A stretch of DNA of 64,000 bases, taken from Dermanyssus gallinae. Taxonomy: Eukaryota > Arthropoda > Arachnida > Mesostigmata > Dermanyssidae. The stretch spans positions 1 through 64,000 of the forward strand of contig QVRM01000417.1 in assembly GCA_003439945.1 (NCBI GenBank), in the 5' to 3' direction. The notes beneath the pieces are model-generated. The model searched no databases. It worked only from the letters and a program-made list of their open reading frames with translations, and was not told the origin of the DNA. Position numbers and translations under genes: made by a program. The number at the start of each line of letters is the position of its first letter. Position 1 is the stretch's first letter. Shown piece after piece: positions 35,865 to 47,648 of this stretch.

Positions 35865-36936
35865 GGTGTGACTGAACGAATTTTATAGCGATACATGAAA
35901 TTGTAGAGCTCGTTAAAGCAAATATTTTTTCCAATGGAACATGTGCTCTGAGAAGTCTTGTTTCGGAGTTACAGTGAAATTACTACAATTTGTGACACTG
36001 GTGTTTTTGCCCGACATAGGAGCACAAAATGTGCTGTTGCGAGACAACCAGTCTTCCTAGACAGAAACTAAGCACACCGTCGTGTTCGTGATAAAATTCT
36101 GCTGCAATCTGAAGAATATGCAAAGCCGGTCAGAAGACGCGACATGGTCGCTTAGAAGAGAATTCGCCAAAAATAAAGTTCTTTATTAGCGTTCACGCCA
36201 AATACTTTAGAATCATAACCCTACGACCACCCACGTGTTCAAAGCTAACATGTACAGCAAATGCGCATTTCATGACGATCATTTTGGTACCAAACGTATG
36301 GCAATGCGAGCTGTGGTTGCGGAGTAATTACGATTTTTCGGCGGGATGTCCAGATTAAGTGCATGAAAAATGACGCGCTGCGGCTGTCGCGCGACACGTC
36401 GGCGGTAGTGAACGTCGCCACACAGTCATTTTACATGCACTTAATCTGGACATCCCGCCGAAAAATCGTAATTACTCCGCAACCACAGCTCGCATTGCCA
36501 TACGTTTGGTACCAAAATGATCGTCATGAAATGCGCATTTGCTGTATATGTTAGCTTTGAACACGTGGGTGGTCGTAGGGTTATGATTCTAAAGTATTTG
36601 GCGTGAACGCTAATAAAGAACTTTATTTTTGGCGAATTCTCTTCTAAGCGACCATGTCGCGTCTTCTGACCGGCTTTGCATATTCTTCAGATTGAGCAGA
36701 ATTTTATCACGAACACGACGGTGTGCTCAGTTTCTGTCTAGGAAGACTGGTTGTCTCGCAACAGCACATTTTGTGCTCCTATGTCGGGCAAAAACACCAG
36801 TGTCACAAATTGTAGTAATTTCACTGTAACTCCGAAACAAGACTTCTCAGAGCACATGTTCCATTGGAAAAAATATTTGCTTTAACGAGCTCTACAATTT
36901 TATGTATCGCTATAAAATTCGTTCAGTCACACCCTG
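35862..36936. mobile_element. 1,075-bp foldback (palindromic) Tc1/mariner-type element
   Basis: The two halves are near-perfect reverse complements: left arm 35,862-36,373, right arm 36,425-36,936, with a loop of about 50 bp rich in CG. I found only a handful of differences, for example CTGTACATG versus CTGTATATG and a one-base gap near 36,696. The ends are CAGGGTGTGACTGAACG and its complement, directly bordered by TA on both sides, so a TA target duplication typical of the Tc1/mariner superfamily is likely. No transposase is encoded, so it is non-autonomous. The arms share sequence with the decayed transposase-bearing copy at 57.3-58.5 kb. High arm identity implies recent origin or gene conversion between arms. 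Confidence 0.88.
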
Positions 36937-36944
36937 TATATATA

Positions 36945-37036
<92 letters not shown>
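36937..37036. repeat. (TA)n microsatellite, right flank of foldback
   Basis: About 100 bp of TA repeats with minor interruptions (TATCTATA near 36,945; ATGTATATAATG at the end). Confidence 0.97.
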
Positions 37037-38348
37037 ATGAAGAAAAGTATGCAGAACACACACTTCTTATCGCGTCTTATTTTAATTGTCAGTTTTCCTT
37101 ACGACCCTACGATAAAAAAAGATTAGGTAAACAGCCGCCTACGAATCGACGTTTGGTGACATTTTTTTATATCTAAGACAATAGCATAGTACACAACATA
37201 TTTTTTAAACCATTTAGATATTTTTTTCTTTGACCAAATGATCAGCCCCACACAATACAAAATAAACTAAACTAGCACAACATACATACTTTAACGCGTG
37301 TATTTAAGATAAGTAGTTATACTAGCCGTTTACAGCGCGACCGCTATCATCCTAATAGGTCTATTGTAATACACAGCCAGTGGCTACTGGGACCAATTGT
37401 ATATTCATTTATGCATACGTGAGTACATACAAGTCGCACAACTTACAACCGCTCAGCACATACGCACCTATACCTTAAGGCCTAGCGCCAAGCATTTGGA
37501 AAGTAGATCATCATTATCATCATCATCAGGTTGTTTTATTGACATGCTCTTTCACAGGCAATCTGTCACAATTTATGTCAAAGTCATATTTCATTAAAAA
37601 TACCTATCGTTGGATCACCTGCATCTGTCAAGTGTAATCACAATATTATATACACACAAAACCTATATAATCTAATCTTGCACAATGTCGACATTTTACT
37701 GATTTAAAAACTAAGACTTCAGTAATCTTTCAATTCGCTAGGTTTATTATACGAGTGGAAATCTTTACACTATACGGCATGTATGTCTCTCAAATGCCTT
37801 AGAACGTGTCCGACCGCAGCAAGCCACCATGACTATTGGGAACGTCTTGATTAATGCATACCCTCTGCATTGCGTACGGCGTGATTTACATGCATCACTG
37901 TATGATTATATTTTAAATATCGATCTCGAACGAAGCTCCATAGACATCATTACTACACAGAAAGATGAGAAAATGCGATAGACAACGCAGTAGAAAAAGG
38001 GACAGAAAAGGAATTCAAAGAATTTGTACAAAAAAAATTAAAACACATGTTGTACCGTCATGATCACTATTATCATCTTGTGTGGAATATCTGAATAAAA
38101 AATGGTTGTTCGTTTGCTCGATCCGATAACAGGAACAGAGGAGAAAACCTCAAAAGAGAACTATGATCATGATAAAGTTGAAGAAGAACGGCAATACTCC
38201 TTCTGCGTACGTGCGTAGACTTACGGACGCCTGCCGCCCCTCTGGCGCGTTTGCTTTATCGAGATTGCAAGTTTTGCAATGTCGCTCTTGCTTTCGCAGT
38301 CATCTTCGGTGACTGTTGTTCTCATCGTCATGTTGGCCCTAGTTTTAT
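37037..38348. other. AT-rich, no recognised gene
   Basis: No long frame and no mobile-element motif. A small ATCATC run occurs at 37,508-37,528. Confidence 0.5.
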
Positions 38349-38402
38349 TATTGTTGTTGTCGTTGTTGTTGTTGTTGCTGTTGTTGTTGTTGTGGTTGTT
38401 GA
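38349..38402. repeat. (GTT)n-rich trinucleotide run
   Basis: Imperfect (GTT/GTC/GCT)n. The valine- and leucine-rich frames through it are repeat artefacts. Confidence 0.9.
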
Positions 38403-39563
38403 TGCCGTCGTTGCTCGGGCAGATTCATCTCACTCCTGGCGGCACCACTAGCACCATCTCCCGCTCGTCGTCCATCTTTACCACGGGTAGATAGGAGCAG
38501 CCACACTGAAGCAGCCACTACGAGTACATAGGAGTTCTGTAGCAGCGTACGATTTAGACCTCGGCTCGGGCCTCAAAGTCTAGAGCGAGGACGGGGCTGT
38601 CGATTCAGCGCGAGCGCCCGACGCAGAAGAAACAAGAAAAAGCGCTTGAGAGGAGATGATAGAGAAAAAGTGGCATAGAATGCGGATAAGAAGAATTATG
38701 GAGAATCCCGCGGAAGAAGTAACCAGAATGACAAGGTGGCGAAAAAGGCGACCGAGACAGGGACGACCAAGAGAGGGACGAATGGATGGAGAGCGGAAGA
38801 AGGAAACGGAAAAAAAAATCTAGCGACAGCCGAGCGTTGCCCGGGTGCGTGTCGTGTCCGAAGTGAATGATTACGCCGCACCAGAAGCTGAAGCGGCGTC
38901 TCCAGCAGTAGCCGAAACCATCGTGGTTGTTCCCGTTGTCGTCCTTGTTCGCGTCACTGCCATCGGACCAATAATGGGCAAGCAGGTCGACAATGGGGGG
39001 ATGATGTCGTCGGCGTGAAGCCGACGATGAAGACAGCGACGTGCAGCGTCATGCAGGCAACGCAATAAATATGCCCGGACACGCGCAACAACGAGTGAAT
39101 CAATACGACTACTGAATGGTCGAAGGAAGAGCGGCCCCCGCAGCAAACGGCCGGGCAAAAGAACGGGAGGACGAACGTAGGCTGGATGATGGGTCGAATG
39201 GTCGGCGGAATGAAGAACGAAGCTTTCCACAACTGGCTGCCTGGCTTGTACAAGAAATCTAAGCCCGAAATGCTGCAGTGGCTGCAGCTGTCGATGTCAC
39301 AAGCGTACTAAACGTTAGATAGATAGATATATATATATAGTGACAGACAGAGAGATTCTTAGTTGCATGCAAGTATAAAGAGTGCTGCAAGTATGTGAGA
39401 AATAAAAAAGCAAAAAGGACGAAAAATACGACAACGAGACGTGTTTTCTATGCAAAGATGAAAAGCAAAAGGAATAGTATCACGTGAAAAATATTTGTAG
39501 CACGTCGATTGGCCATATGTACGAGTAGATCTGTTGGGAGTCTGTGCAGTGCTACTGCTTATA
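38403..39563. other. GC-richer stretch, no proven gene
   Basis: Composition shifts to GC-rich with many CG dinucleotides between about 38,550 and 39,300. Minus-strand frames of 119 and 99 codons at 38,871-39,253 overlap each other in different frames, so at most one could be real. A CpG-rich promoter or first-exon region is possible but unsupported. Confidence 0.35.
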
Positions 39564-40301
39564 TTATAACAATGTCTTTTTTATTAAAAAAAGTGATGTT
39601 TTTGTAACTACAACATCTGTTACGTCATACGGTCCCACTTCTACTAACAACACTTCTACGACACTACAACTGGCAGCAACATTAAAAAGGGCCCTCAAGA
39701 TTTGACGTGCCAGCGCTACAACGACGAACTTCGATAGCCTCGTCCTCATTGGTATCGTGTCTTCCTGTTTACCGTTACTGCCGTGGCTCCGGACATAGAC
39801 ATACACATCGAGATGAAACGATGAGCAAAAAATTTGCCTAGGGGCTGCTGATGCCCCAAGAGCATTAGTTGTTGTCGTTGGTATCGTTATTACATTCGGT
39901 CGGTACTGGGCCCCTGCATCGGGTTGCCGGGCCACCGTGATCATTAGCATGGCCAGGCATAGCAGCAGCAGGGGCAACACCAGTAGAATATCTGCATTCT
40001 CGTCATCTTGGGCGTAGTGATGGTGGTGGTGGTGGTCTTCGAGACAGCCACACCGTCTGTCTGCACCGCTGGTAGTGCCAATCACATCAGCCTTTAGTAC
40101 GTCAACGACACGCGCACACCATTTGCTTCTCGCCTGGCGAAAGCGAGTGGGCGGTGAGGCATAGTTCATTCCGCTCGCGCCTCTGCCGTTCCTCTGCCCA
40201 AAAGCGCGAACTCTATGGAGCAGAAATAGCAGCTTCAGCCGCAGTAGCACCAGCGTGCCAACAGAAGGGCCTTGCTCGACCAATTGTATACGACTCGCCA
40301 C
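39564..40301 (-). CDS. hypothetical 245-codon open frame
   Basis: The longest open frame outside satellites and mobile elements. It opens at GTG. The first ATG is about 44 codons in (MNYASPPTRF), giving about 201 residues. A His run (EDHHHHHHYAQ) precedes a hydrophobic segment, ILLVLPLLLLCLAMLMITVA, that could span a membrane. The C-terminal part is unremarkable and ends KTSLFLIKKTLL. I recognise no domain. The surrounding DNA has biased trinucleotide composition (runs of GGTGGTG, GCAGCAG) that lengthens open frames by chance. No splice sites were established. A frame this long is somewhat unlikely by chance at even composition, but the call stays weak. Confidence 0.2.
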   Translation of the reverse strand: MASRIQLVEQGPSVGTLVLLRLKLLFLLHRVRAFGQRNGRGASGMNYASPPTRFRQARSKWCARVVDVLKADVIGTTSGADRRCGCLEDHHHHHHYAQDDENADILLVLPLLLLCLAMLMITVARQPDAGAQYRPNVITIPTTTTNALGASAAPRQIFCSSFHLDVYVYVRSHGSNGKQEDTIPMRTRLSKFVVVALARQILRALFNVAASCSVVEVLLVEVGPYDVTDVVVTKTSLFLIKKTLL

Positions 40302-40339
40302 CGGAGAATCTATTAACTAAATGCGTTAGGCTTGAGATG

Positions 40340-40456
40340 TTGTGGCTGCTGCTGATGCTGCTTCTACTGCTGCTCTTGTTGTGCTTGCAACTTATGCTGC
40401 CGCTGTTGCTGCTGCTGTGTTGTTGTTGGTGGTGGTGGTGTTGGTGCTGTGCTGTT
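40340..40456. repeat. CTG/GTT/GTG-rich trinucleotide run
   Basis: Imperfect (CTG)n with GTT and GTG units. Overlapping frames here read poly-Leu, poly-Ala or poly-His/Gln depending on phase and are not believed. Confidence 0.9.
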
Positions 40457-40647
40457 TTCATCTACCTCGTTCTATGCCTGTCCTAGTAGGAGCAGTACTA
40501 ACAGCTGTGGCGGCGCGCTACCAGTCGCTCGTATCTTCACGCCTACACTGTAACTACTGTGCTGTCAGGGCCCCTTTGGAGGCTTTGCGTAGGCATGGCG
40601 ACTACACGATGACGTTGCGGCGCTGATACGCGATAGGCCACGACAAT

Positions 40648-40667
40648 GGGGGGGGGGGGGGGGGGGG
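40648..40667 (+). repeat. G homopolymer, 20 bases
   Basis: Twenty consecutive G residues, after ACAAT and before ATACGC. It could form a G-quadruplex, and the length is prone to sequencing error. Confidence 0.9.
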
Positions 40668-40848
40668 ATACGCACATCTCTTGTGCTTCGGACCGGGGGT
40701 TCAGAGGTCAACTGGCAAACGCCCAACGCGCCCGGCTCCGATAAATGTCGATAATATCGTGCTGTCTATCCGTAGGGTATTTGTGTGCATGCGTGTAGGA
40801 AAGAGTTCGGAAGATGCACGGATCGATCGTTCGGTCGATGTAGCCAAC

Positions 40849-40902
40849 GACTGCAGTAACAACAACAGCAATAATAACACCAACAGCAGCAACAACAACG
40901 TA
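40849..40902. repeat. (AAC)n/(AGC)n trinucleotide run
   Basis: Imperfect AAC, AGC and AAT triplets. The Asn/Ser-rich frame through it is probably incidental. Confidence 0.85.
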
Positions 40903-40929
40903 TCGAAGGTGCCAGTCAATGAGTCGTAG

Positions 40930-42639
40930 GGCTGGTGAATGAATGACACTGCAAGAGGCGCGGCTGTTATAGAAAGACTGGCGGTCGTCGAGGATAAGCG
41001 ACATAGCTTTTTGGGGGCCCTGATCGGTCGATCTGCGTGCGATTAGTCCCGTATGGTACAGATATGCGTTTGGTGGGCTTTCCTTTTGGGAAACAACACT
41101 TAGCGATACATAGAGCGTTTGTCAGCGGTAACTCATAATTACAACGAATTTGCCTTGGATAACACCGTATGGTCGAACTGTAATTTGGAGTAGACTGCTA
41201 CATAACGCTGGGCGTCGGACAAGCATTCCTGCGTCAGCGGCCTAGTTAAGAGGTAGACAAATAAAAAGGAATGCAAAATATAATTTTAAAAAAACGCTAG
41301 AGGTAGTATTTGATACTCACTGGTACTATTAGGCTATCTATACTATTAAGCGTATGGGACAGTATGCGCATTTTTTGTTCAGCTGCATATAACTAAGTAT
41401 GTAGAGTAAAGCTGCAGAATATTCTTAAAAATTAAACAAAAACTTGATCAAACTCATAAAATACTAAACACAAATAGAAAGCAGACTACTTCTGACACAC
41501 GGTGGGTACGCTTCCAGTTATGCACAGATGCATACATGTTCGAATAGCTCTATTTGATATATATGCTGTACACAAAATCAATGGAAACCAGGTTGCAACC
41601 GAGTGAAGCCTGCTTCACACAGTTCCTCTGAGGACACTTCTAGAAAGCTAGGGAGGAGAAAGAATCCCTGGTTAGTCGCTCGCAGACAACGGACTGCCTT
41701 GGCACAAAGCCACAGAAAGTTAAGTACAGTGTAAGACGTAACCTCTTTGTCTGGGAAGGTTGTTGTTTAATCTTTAACTCATCAAATCCTCGGTTTTGAT
41801 GTGAGTTAAATATCAACCAGTATTAATACAGCAGGTCAACAATTATATAGTATCCAACGGCTAAACTCAAATAATGATCTAGATAAGTAAAATCATGTCC
41901 AAAAATACAGTACCTGAGCATGTAAAGCACAAGTTAAGCCTTTAGGGTTTTACCAGATTGAGGATTTTAGTAGGCGGTGGCAGTACGAGGCTCGGCTCGT
42001 TCTACATCGGGCGGGTGTGGTTCAACTCAAGAAAACACAGGCTCTGGGAACTGGGAGAGTTTTGAGCTGGGGACAAACCCTAGGTACGAGAGGGTTTATG
42101 CGGAGACAGAGTACACCCATATTTCAATACAACGTTGGTTGCTTCACGCAACCCCATCTACTGCTAGCCCTATGTATCGAAGATGAGAACTAGTGCACAC
42201 ATTTTAATTGAGCCAAGAGGCTCTTCAAACTCTGCATAAAGGAAACTCATCTAATTTTCTGCATGCCCTGGTGTTAATTATTGTTAACAGCAGGATTAAG
42301 AGATATAAGTAATCATTGCTGAAGTTTTTCTTGAGCCAGCTAACGTGGCCATGGCAATCCATCTTATATGTAAAAGATCAAATGCATAAGGGATATTGAC
42401 AGAGAGAAACACATTCTGCTATATTGTAGAGTTAGGTAGATACACACCTAGACGGCTATATTTTGGCAATTCCACAGCAGCGTGACATGCAATTAAAGTG
42501 TATGATTAAAATGTATGAACGTATGCTTTATAAACTAGCGGTAAGCTAAGTAAGTGAACCTTTGACAAGGCAACCACTAATGGTACGTTTACTTTGACAG
42601 ATTCAATTGATACGTTTCTGTAAATAACCGCACAAGCCT
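40930..42639. other. AT-rich, no recognised gene
   Basis: No frame above about 70 codons and no element motif seen. Confidence 0.5.
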
Positions 42640-43125
42640 TCATAGTACGTCCTTAGACATTCTTCTATGTGTGTGTGCCAATACTTTATTATATACAGTT
42701 GCTAACAGTTTTAATACAATAAATGCGTACAGCTCGAATATGTAGAGAATCTTATACGTAGTGAAGATTGGACCTGCGCGGGCGTTATATTGAGCCCAGT
42801 TGATTACTTCATATAACAATATTGTGTAAGTGAACGTGTTAGCCCAGTCGATATATCTAATTGCTCGTTTTTGTAATTTATACACGGGATCAACAGTTAG
42901 CGGAATGTCACAGGAATCACAATTTTTTAGTGTAATTTTTAGTGTAAATAATTTGTTAGCTTCCAAAAATGAAATCAGTTATTTGGATAATACCTTTTCT
43001 AGAATTTTATTAATAATCGATAAAGGTCTATAATTGCAATATTTAGAATATGTACCTCTTGATATTTTCATGACAAAATATTTCTTTTAGATAAAGCCAA
43101 CGTTCACCTTAATGGATATGTTCCT
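42640..43125 (-). pseudogene. decayed LINE reverse transcriptase, internally deleted
   Basis: On the minus strand, 43,035-43,012 reads NYRPLSII followed by NKILEKVL. This is the N-terminal RT motif (NYRP-I-S ... K-I-x-E-K) of CR1/Jockey/RTE-like LINEs. It is preceded by KVNVGFI and KKYFVMKISRGTYSKYC, resembling the usual KV-x-P-I-F-K lead-in. After a stop, the frame FLEANKLFTLK jumps to LQKRAIRYIDWAN (42,876-42,844) and GPIFTTYKILYIFELY. These match the distal thumb/post-RT segment (LQKRAIR ... PLF-x-x-x-KIL). The central RT, including the catalytic YxDD motif, is missing, so this is an internally deleted relic. Exact family uncertain. Confidence 0.6.
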
Positions 43126-44395
43126 CCAAAACCAAGACTGATTTTTAAACAAGCACATTATTCACAGGAAGCCAGTGTTTAGTGCGGATTTTGGAGCGGT
43201 GGTCAGCCGGCGTGTGGCATTCACCAGATGTTAAATTTCACACACGCCCCTTAATCATCAACTTTACCGTAAAATAACAATAAACTAAAATGGAATAAAA
43301 TCATAATTAATAAATATCGTCTGTGGCTCAAAGAAGAAGCAATGCAAATTGCTTCGGCAATCCTAAAAAACATATTTGCCAAACGTGTAGTGCACACTTT
43401 AAGTGGAACACGACTTACAAGGAATTATTGCAGATATGGATTACTCAGTAGTAGCCTGCACGGCAAGGTTCAATAAATGGCTGTGGATGTCTGAGGAGGA
43501 GAATAGCAAGAGGATGCAGGGTATTGGACGACAATGTCTGTATAAGATTCGTAACTCCTTAGAAAAAAATTATTAAGACAAAGCAGAAAAGCGCTTTTTT
43601 GCAACTGCCAATATAACCAATTGTGAAGCCATTGACAATCATTTGTAGCGGTATTGAAGAAGAAGAAGAAATATGTTACATTTAGAGCAAGCTGTTAGTA
43701 ACTAAAAAAGAGGAGAGTTTATTTGGTAGATTTTGTGTAATCAGTTCGAATCCAAATCGAGTCCGGTTTCAAACATTGGACGAAAAAGGAGTTGACTAGA
43801 AAGAAAGACAGGACGCCGAGAAGGCTGAGCCAGTGCGTCGGCAGTACGTGTGTTATACCTCAACCTCAATGCCTACTCCTCTATTCAGGTATTTGGCGCA
43901 GCAATGCGTCTAGTATGTCCTTGACCTCGAGTTGACACGGTGTTTACCTGTATTTGGTCGTACTGTCGTATTGCTGTATTAGGTCTTACTGCAAGATCGA
44001 GGTCATGATAGCCACTCACCGTCCCATTTTCTCTGTCTAGTTATCAAAGCAACCCTAATGCCACACTTGGTTGGACCTTCTGCAGATTTGCTTGGTGGCC
44101 GGTGGCTTACAATTTGTGAACGGCACAAACATGAAACCGAACGAAACCATTAATAGCGTTTTTTTTCGCCTTGCCTAAAAGTGCCTTCTGATGATCGCCG
44201 ACGAAACGGCGTGCAAGAAGATGTAAGGAGAAGCAAACGACTGTAAAGACTGTCCGCCACCACTATGGCGTAGACTAAACCAATATTCGCCCGGTCCACC
44301 CGGCGGTGTACGCCGGCGGACATTGGCAAGACTTTGGACGGCATTCGCACGTCATGTCATTCTTCGCCCTACTACATTATTGTTGAAAACTACGA
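43126..44395. other. no recognised gene
   Basis: Mostly AT-rich, becoming GC-richer after 44,170. A T-loop-like GTTCGAATCC at about 43,745 lacks any A-box partner. Confidence 0.45.
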
Positions 44396-44966
44396 TTATC
44401 ATCATCATCATCATCATCAACAACAACAGCACCACCATCATCGTCGTCGTCGTCGTCAATGCCATCGTGACCATGAGCGAGAAACGCAGACGCGCTATCG
44501 AAAAGTTGCGCACGTAAACTTGTCGTTTTGTTTCCTCCCGACGCAGACGGCCGAGTGCCGCGACCCGAATCGAGCAGCAAAGGCTGGCCGACGCTGGTGC
44601 CCGATCTCTTCTTTCCTGCATGTCTTTTCCTCGACGCCTCTCTCGCTGCGTGCGAGTTGAACACGTTTTGTCTTGGCCCGTCCGATTATCGCAAAAGTGT
44701 TTTCCGATACCTGGAAACGATTGCCAGCGCAGCCGGCGTTTTATTCTCTCCGGCCGACCTGAAAGCAGGAGAGAAGTAGAGAAGGCTGGCCTCGAAAAGG
44801 CAACCCGGGGGGCGGCTGATAGAGGATAGGGGATAACCGCTTCTTCTTCGGCCGTTGCTGCGCTGATATCGAGCAGAGAACGCTCGCCTATCCAGCGATG
44901 CGCTTCATCGCGATAGCGATAGGGAGTCGTCCCGAAGGGACGGAGCTTCATCGGAGGCCACAACAC
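44352..44966 (-). CDS. hypothetical 204-codon open frame
   Basis: A minus-strand frame beginning MLWPPMKLRPFGTTPYRYRD and ending in the Thr/Val/Met-rich translation of the trinucleotide run (TTTTMMVVLLLLMMMMMM). The middle is Arg-rich with no recognisable domain. A 95-codon minus-strand frame and three + strand frames overlap it, so the openness is probably compositional (GC-rich, CG-rich). Not recognised, and more likely spurious than real. Confidence 0.12.
   Translation of the reverse strand: MLWPPMKLRPFGTTPYRYRDEAHRWIGERSLLDISAATAEEEAVIPYPLSAAPRVAFSRPAFSTSLLLSGRPERIKRRLRWQSFPGIGKHFCDNRTGQDKTCSTRTQRERRRGKDMQERRDRAPASASLCCSIRVAALGRLRREETKRQVYVRNFSIARLRFSLMVTMALTTTTTMMVVLLLLMMMMMMIIVVFNNNVVGRRMT
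44398..44459. repeat. (ATC)n/(AAC)n/(GTC)n trinucleotide run
   Basis: Consecutive ATC, AAC, ACC and GTC runs. Poly-His, poly-Asp and poly-Ile frames through it arise from the repeat. Confidence 0.92.
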
Positions 44967-46559
44967 GCATCACCGACCTCCTCGCCAACAAAAGGCAAGC
45001 CGGAGAGGGTTGGAACCCATTTGGGGTATCGTACCGTTCCGGCATTTTCAAACTGAACGAACATCTTGCGCTGCAGAGAACAGCGTCGTAAATGACTTTG
45101 TCTGTTTGTCTATCGAACTCTGAACTTCACCGGACAACATAGCTTTCCAATCTATTGGCTTGCGATAGGGACAGATAATGCCGAGTCTCTACCGCCAGGT
45201 AAATGGGTAAACTATAATCGGAAAGCAAGAATATGTTCAACTCCTTTTTAATCAAATTGACTCTGACTATCAATCCTGGCTTCGCTCACCAGTCAATTCA
45301 TTTTATCTGTCTGGATACTAGGTAGATTGGTTAGTATAGCTGAGCGTGTACAGGAACTCTCATCAATCGTTATTAGTATCTCCAAGCGCCAAGGCCCGTA
45401 ATCCCATTACATTGCCGTACTCTGCACCTGCTGTTGTTATGTTGCTATCTTTGATAAATAAAATGTAATGTAATATTTTCTGCATTTACTTTGATTATAA
45501 CAATGATATTATACCCGTCTCATTAAAGATGGTACAAGTATTCTCCCAGACGATCATGATCCAATCTTAATATGACCCCTTATTATTCATATAGCATTGC
45601 ACAAAACTAAGCTTCTTTGAGACTCAGCGTATGAAGTGTACTTATACTATACTTCACTCTACGACTGGAACTTCTCTCCTCTCTTTATTCATAGAGCCAG
45701 CTTATAGGTCGTCTCTGTCGCACTTACAAAACACGTTGAAACGACTTTTTACGTCCTCTGAATAATCAAGTTTGACTTTTATTGCAAATACTATACTACA
45801 GAGTACAGGCACATCTACTTAGATAATATCACTAAACGATTCCGCCGGTAGTAGCGACGAACAATTTGTACAAAAAGCAGGAATTTTTGTCTCTCATTAT
45901 AGAGCACTTGTGGCCCTGAACATCTAAGGGCATCACATGCCCACATTATTGCTCTGCGTTAGACACACTTGGTCGCATTAAGGAACGCCACTAAAGAAAA
46001 GACTCTGTATGCTTTTATAAACTAGAGTCTCGTCCGTTATTGAAATATTAACCAGACACATCACTCCTAGGTCTAAGAACGGCCATGCACTTTTGCGATT
46101 CGTTTTTCGTACACGCTATCCTTGTAACTCTACCTACTCTCTCTAACTTTCAGTTCCATCGTCTCTTGCACAGCATTCAACGTCTCATCACACATATCAT
46201 ACGGGCGGACCTATGCTAAGAGATTAAAAATTAGCCAAACGCACGTTCATGGGGTCAAGGCCAAAGAATCTCAGTCATGTTAGATCGCTAGGGCTCGACG
46301 CCTGGCCTTGTCCACCTGGCAAAAGTGCCTAATCCTCGACCGCGTTTCCGAGTAATACTTCCAGCCAGAGTCGCTGGCGGAAGAAGTCGTTCGACCTTGG
46401 TTACCCGCTAGTGGCGGGTTGTAAGGCTATATATTCAGTTAATTATGCCTTCGGACACACGGCCTGACCCGCCCAGCGTTTCGAGTGCAAATGGCCAATT
46501 TAATTGCCTGTGCCATGGCGGCTGCGTGGCTAGTCTGGTCTGCGCCGCTTTGCTCCATA

Positions 46560-46561
<2 letters not shown>
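44967..46561. other. mostly single-copy-like; possible LINE 3' tail near 45.4 kb
   Basis: At 45,450-45,475, TTGATAAATAAAATGTAATG contains a poly-A-signal-like AATAAA followed by a short TAATG-type repeat. This is how several LINE families end. No coding remnant was identified upstream, so this is a weak suggestion. The remainder shows nothing recognisable. Confidence 0.25.

Positions 46562-46590
<29 letters not shown>
46562..46590. repeat. (TA)n microsatellite
   Basis: About 14 TA units after CTCCATATC. Confidence 0.95.
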
Positions 46591-46592
<2 letters not shown>

Positions 46593-47582
46593 CATAATGA
46601 AGTCATATGCTATACGCATATTTATGTACTGTATATAAATTATTTCATTATATTATATGTACGAAACCCACACGGCTAGCAGAGCATGCTGCAGCGCGAA
46701 TGTAACAATGGCAATGCTCACATTGTCGCGTTAAGCAAAACGTATATGAATGTTTCATCCCTGTTTAATGTTCTCACTTGAATCAACCTAAGCGTGCAGA
46801 CATTCGAGGGCAGGACATTTCTGCGCTAGGATCGTAATATTTGCTCATTGAAGTCGGTTTTTGCCAATACTCAATTCTGCCTGGTAGAAGTGGCGGCTAG
46901 CTAAATATAGTGGTGTTGATAGCAGCAGTCGTGGTTGCACTCAAGCTTAGGCTGTCGCCCAGGTAGTTCTGACTGACAATTTCATCTTTTCAACCTCTGC
47001 CTTGTTTCTAGTTCGTCCCTCCGACAAAGTCATTCTTTTCTTCTTTAGCGGAGGAGACTGAGTAAACGGAGGAGACACCTGGGCGCCTGAAAAAGTGCTA
47101 CGAACAGGGTCTAATAGTAAATTTCTTATACAGCAGCCTGGTGGGAGCTAGAAGCGCACGGCGCGAGTTTTCTTCGCACTTGGATATCTGAGGTCTCGCC
47201 TGTGTGCCAAAGCTGCTCAAGGGTAAAAATAGCGCAATCCGGCGAATTCGGCGCACGCCTTTATTGCTGCTGCTGCTGCTGTGCAGTGCTTGTAGGTCGG
47301 CCGTACGGAGTGGATCGTCGTACGTTCCTTTTGTCAACGAACCTTATTAATGGAAATGTGGTGTCTTCGAGCTTAACGATTTTCTAGCAGCGTTGCACTT
47401 TTCTATTTACGCAAGACACGCCCTACTACCCTGGCCGTAGCCGCCTAAATCGACACTACCCCCCTCGTCTGGCCTCCTTACAACTCCGTCTCTCTGGCGT
47501 CTCACTGACGTGTGGTGTGGTTTTCTTTCCAAATGCCCGAACGTTCAGCAGAGCGGGTTCTTCGCAAGTGAACAAAATAACC
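46591..47582. other. no recognised gene
   Basis: A (TGC)n run at 47,265-47,280 is the only simple repeat. A 61-codon + frame through it contains six Cys in a row and is not believed. Confidence 0.45.
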
Positions 47583-47648
47583 TTATATACAAAATATTGT
47601 GATGATTTATTAATCATTTACAATACGTTTGCACACTCGGCAGTGCTC
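47583..47648 (+). repeat. 66-bp dispersed repeat, copy A
   Basis: The sequence from TTATATAC to GGCAGTGCTC recurs in reverse complement at 52,447-52,513 with only a few differences. Homology stops exactly at CAGTGCTC, where the R1-like coding sequence begins. It is therefore probably the pre-insertion flank or the end of another element. Confidence 0.9.

Noticed and set aside
31644..37126. Open frames reading Y-I-Y-I through (TA)n
   Set aside because: (TA)n has no stops in some frames, so both strands give long poly-YI frames. This also applies at 46.5, 49.8, 58.5 and 61.1 kb.
38251..38494. Val/Leu-rich peptides at the GTT run
   Set aside because: Pure translation of a trinucleotide repeat; two phases are both open.
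43735..43765. tRNA (GTTCGAATCC)
   Set aside because: No A-box or cloverleaf. The upstream sequence is AT-rich and unstructured.
44150..44830. Arg/Ser-rich short frames on both strands
   Set aside because: Mutually overlapping frames in GC-rich DNA with no domain. At most one could be real and none is supported.
46405..46430. Stray satellite unit (GGCGGGTTGTAAGG)
   Set aside because: A single 14-bp match without neighbours. Chance similarity is sufficient.
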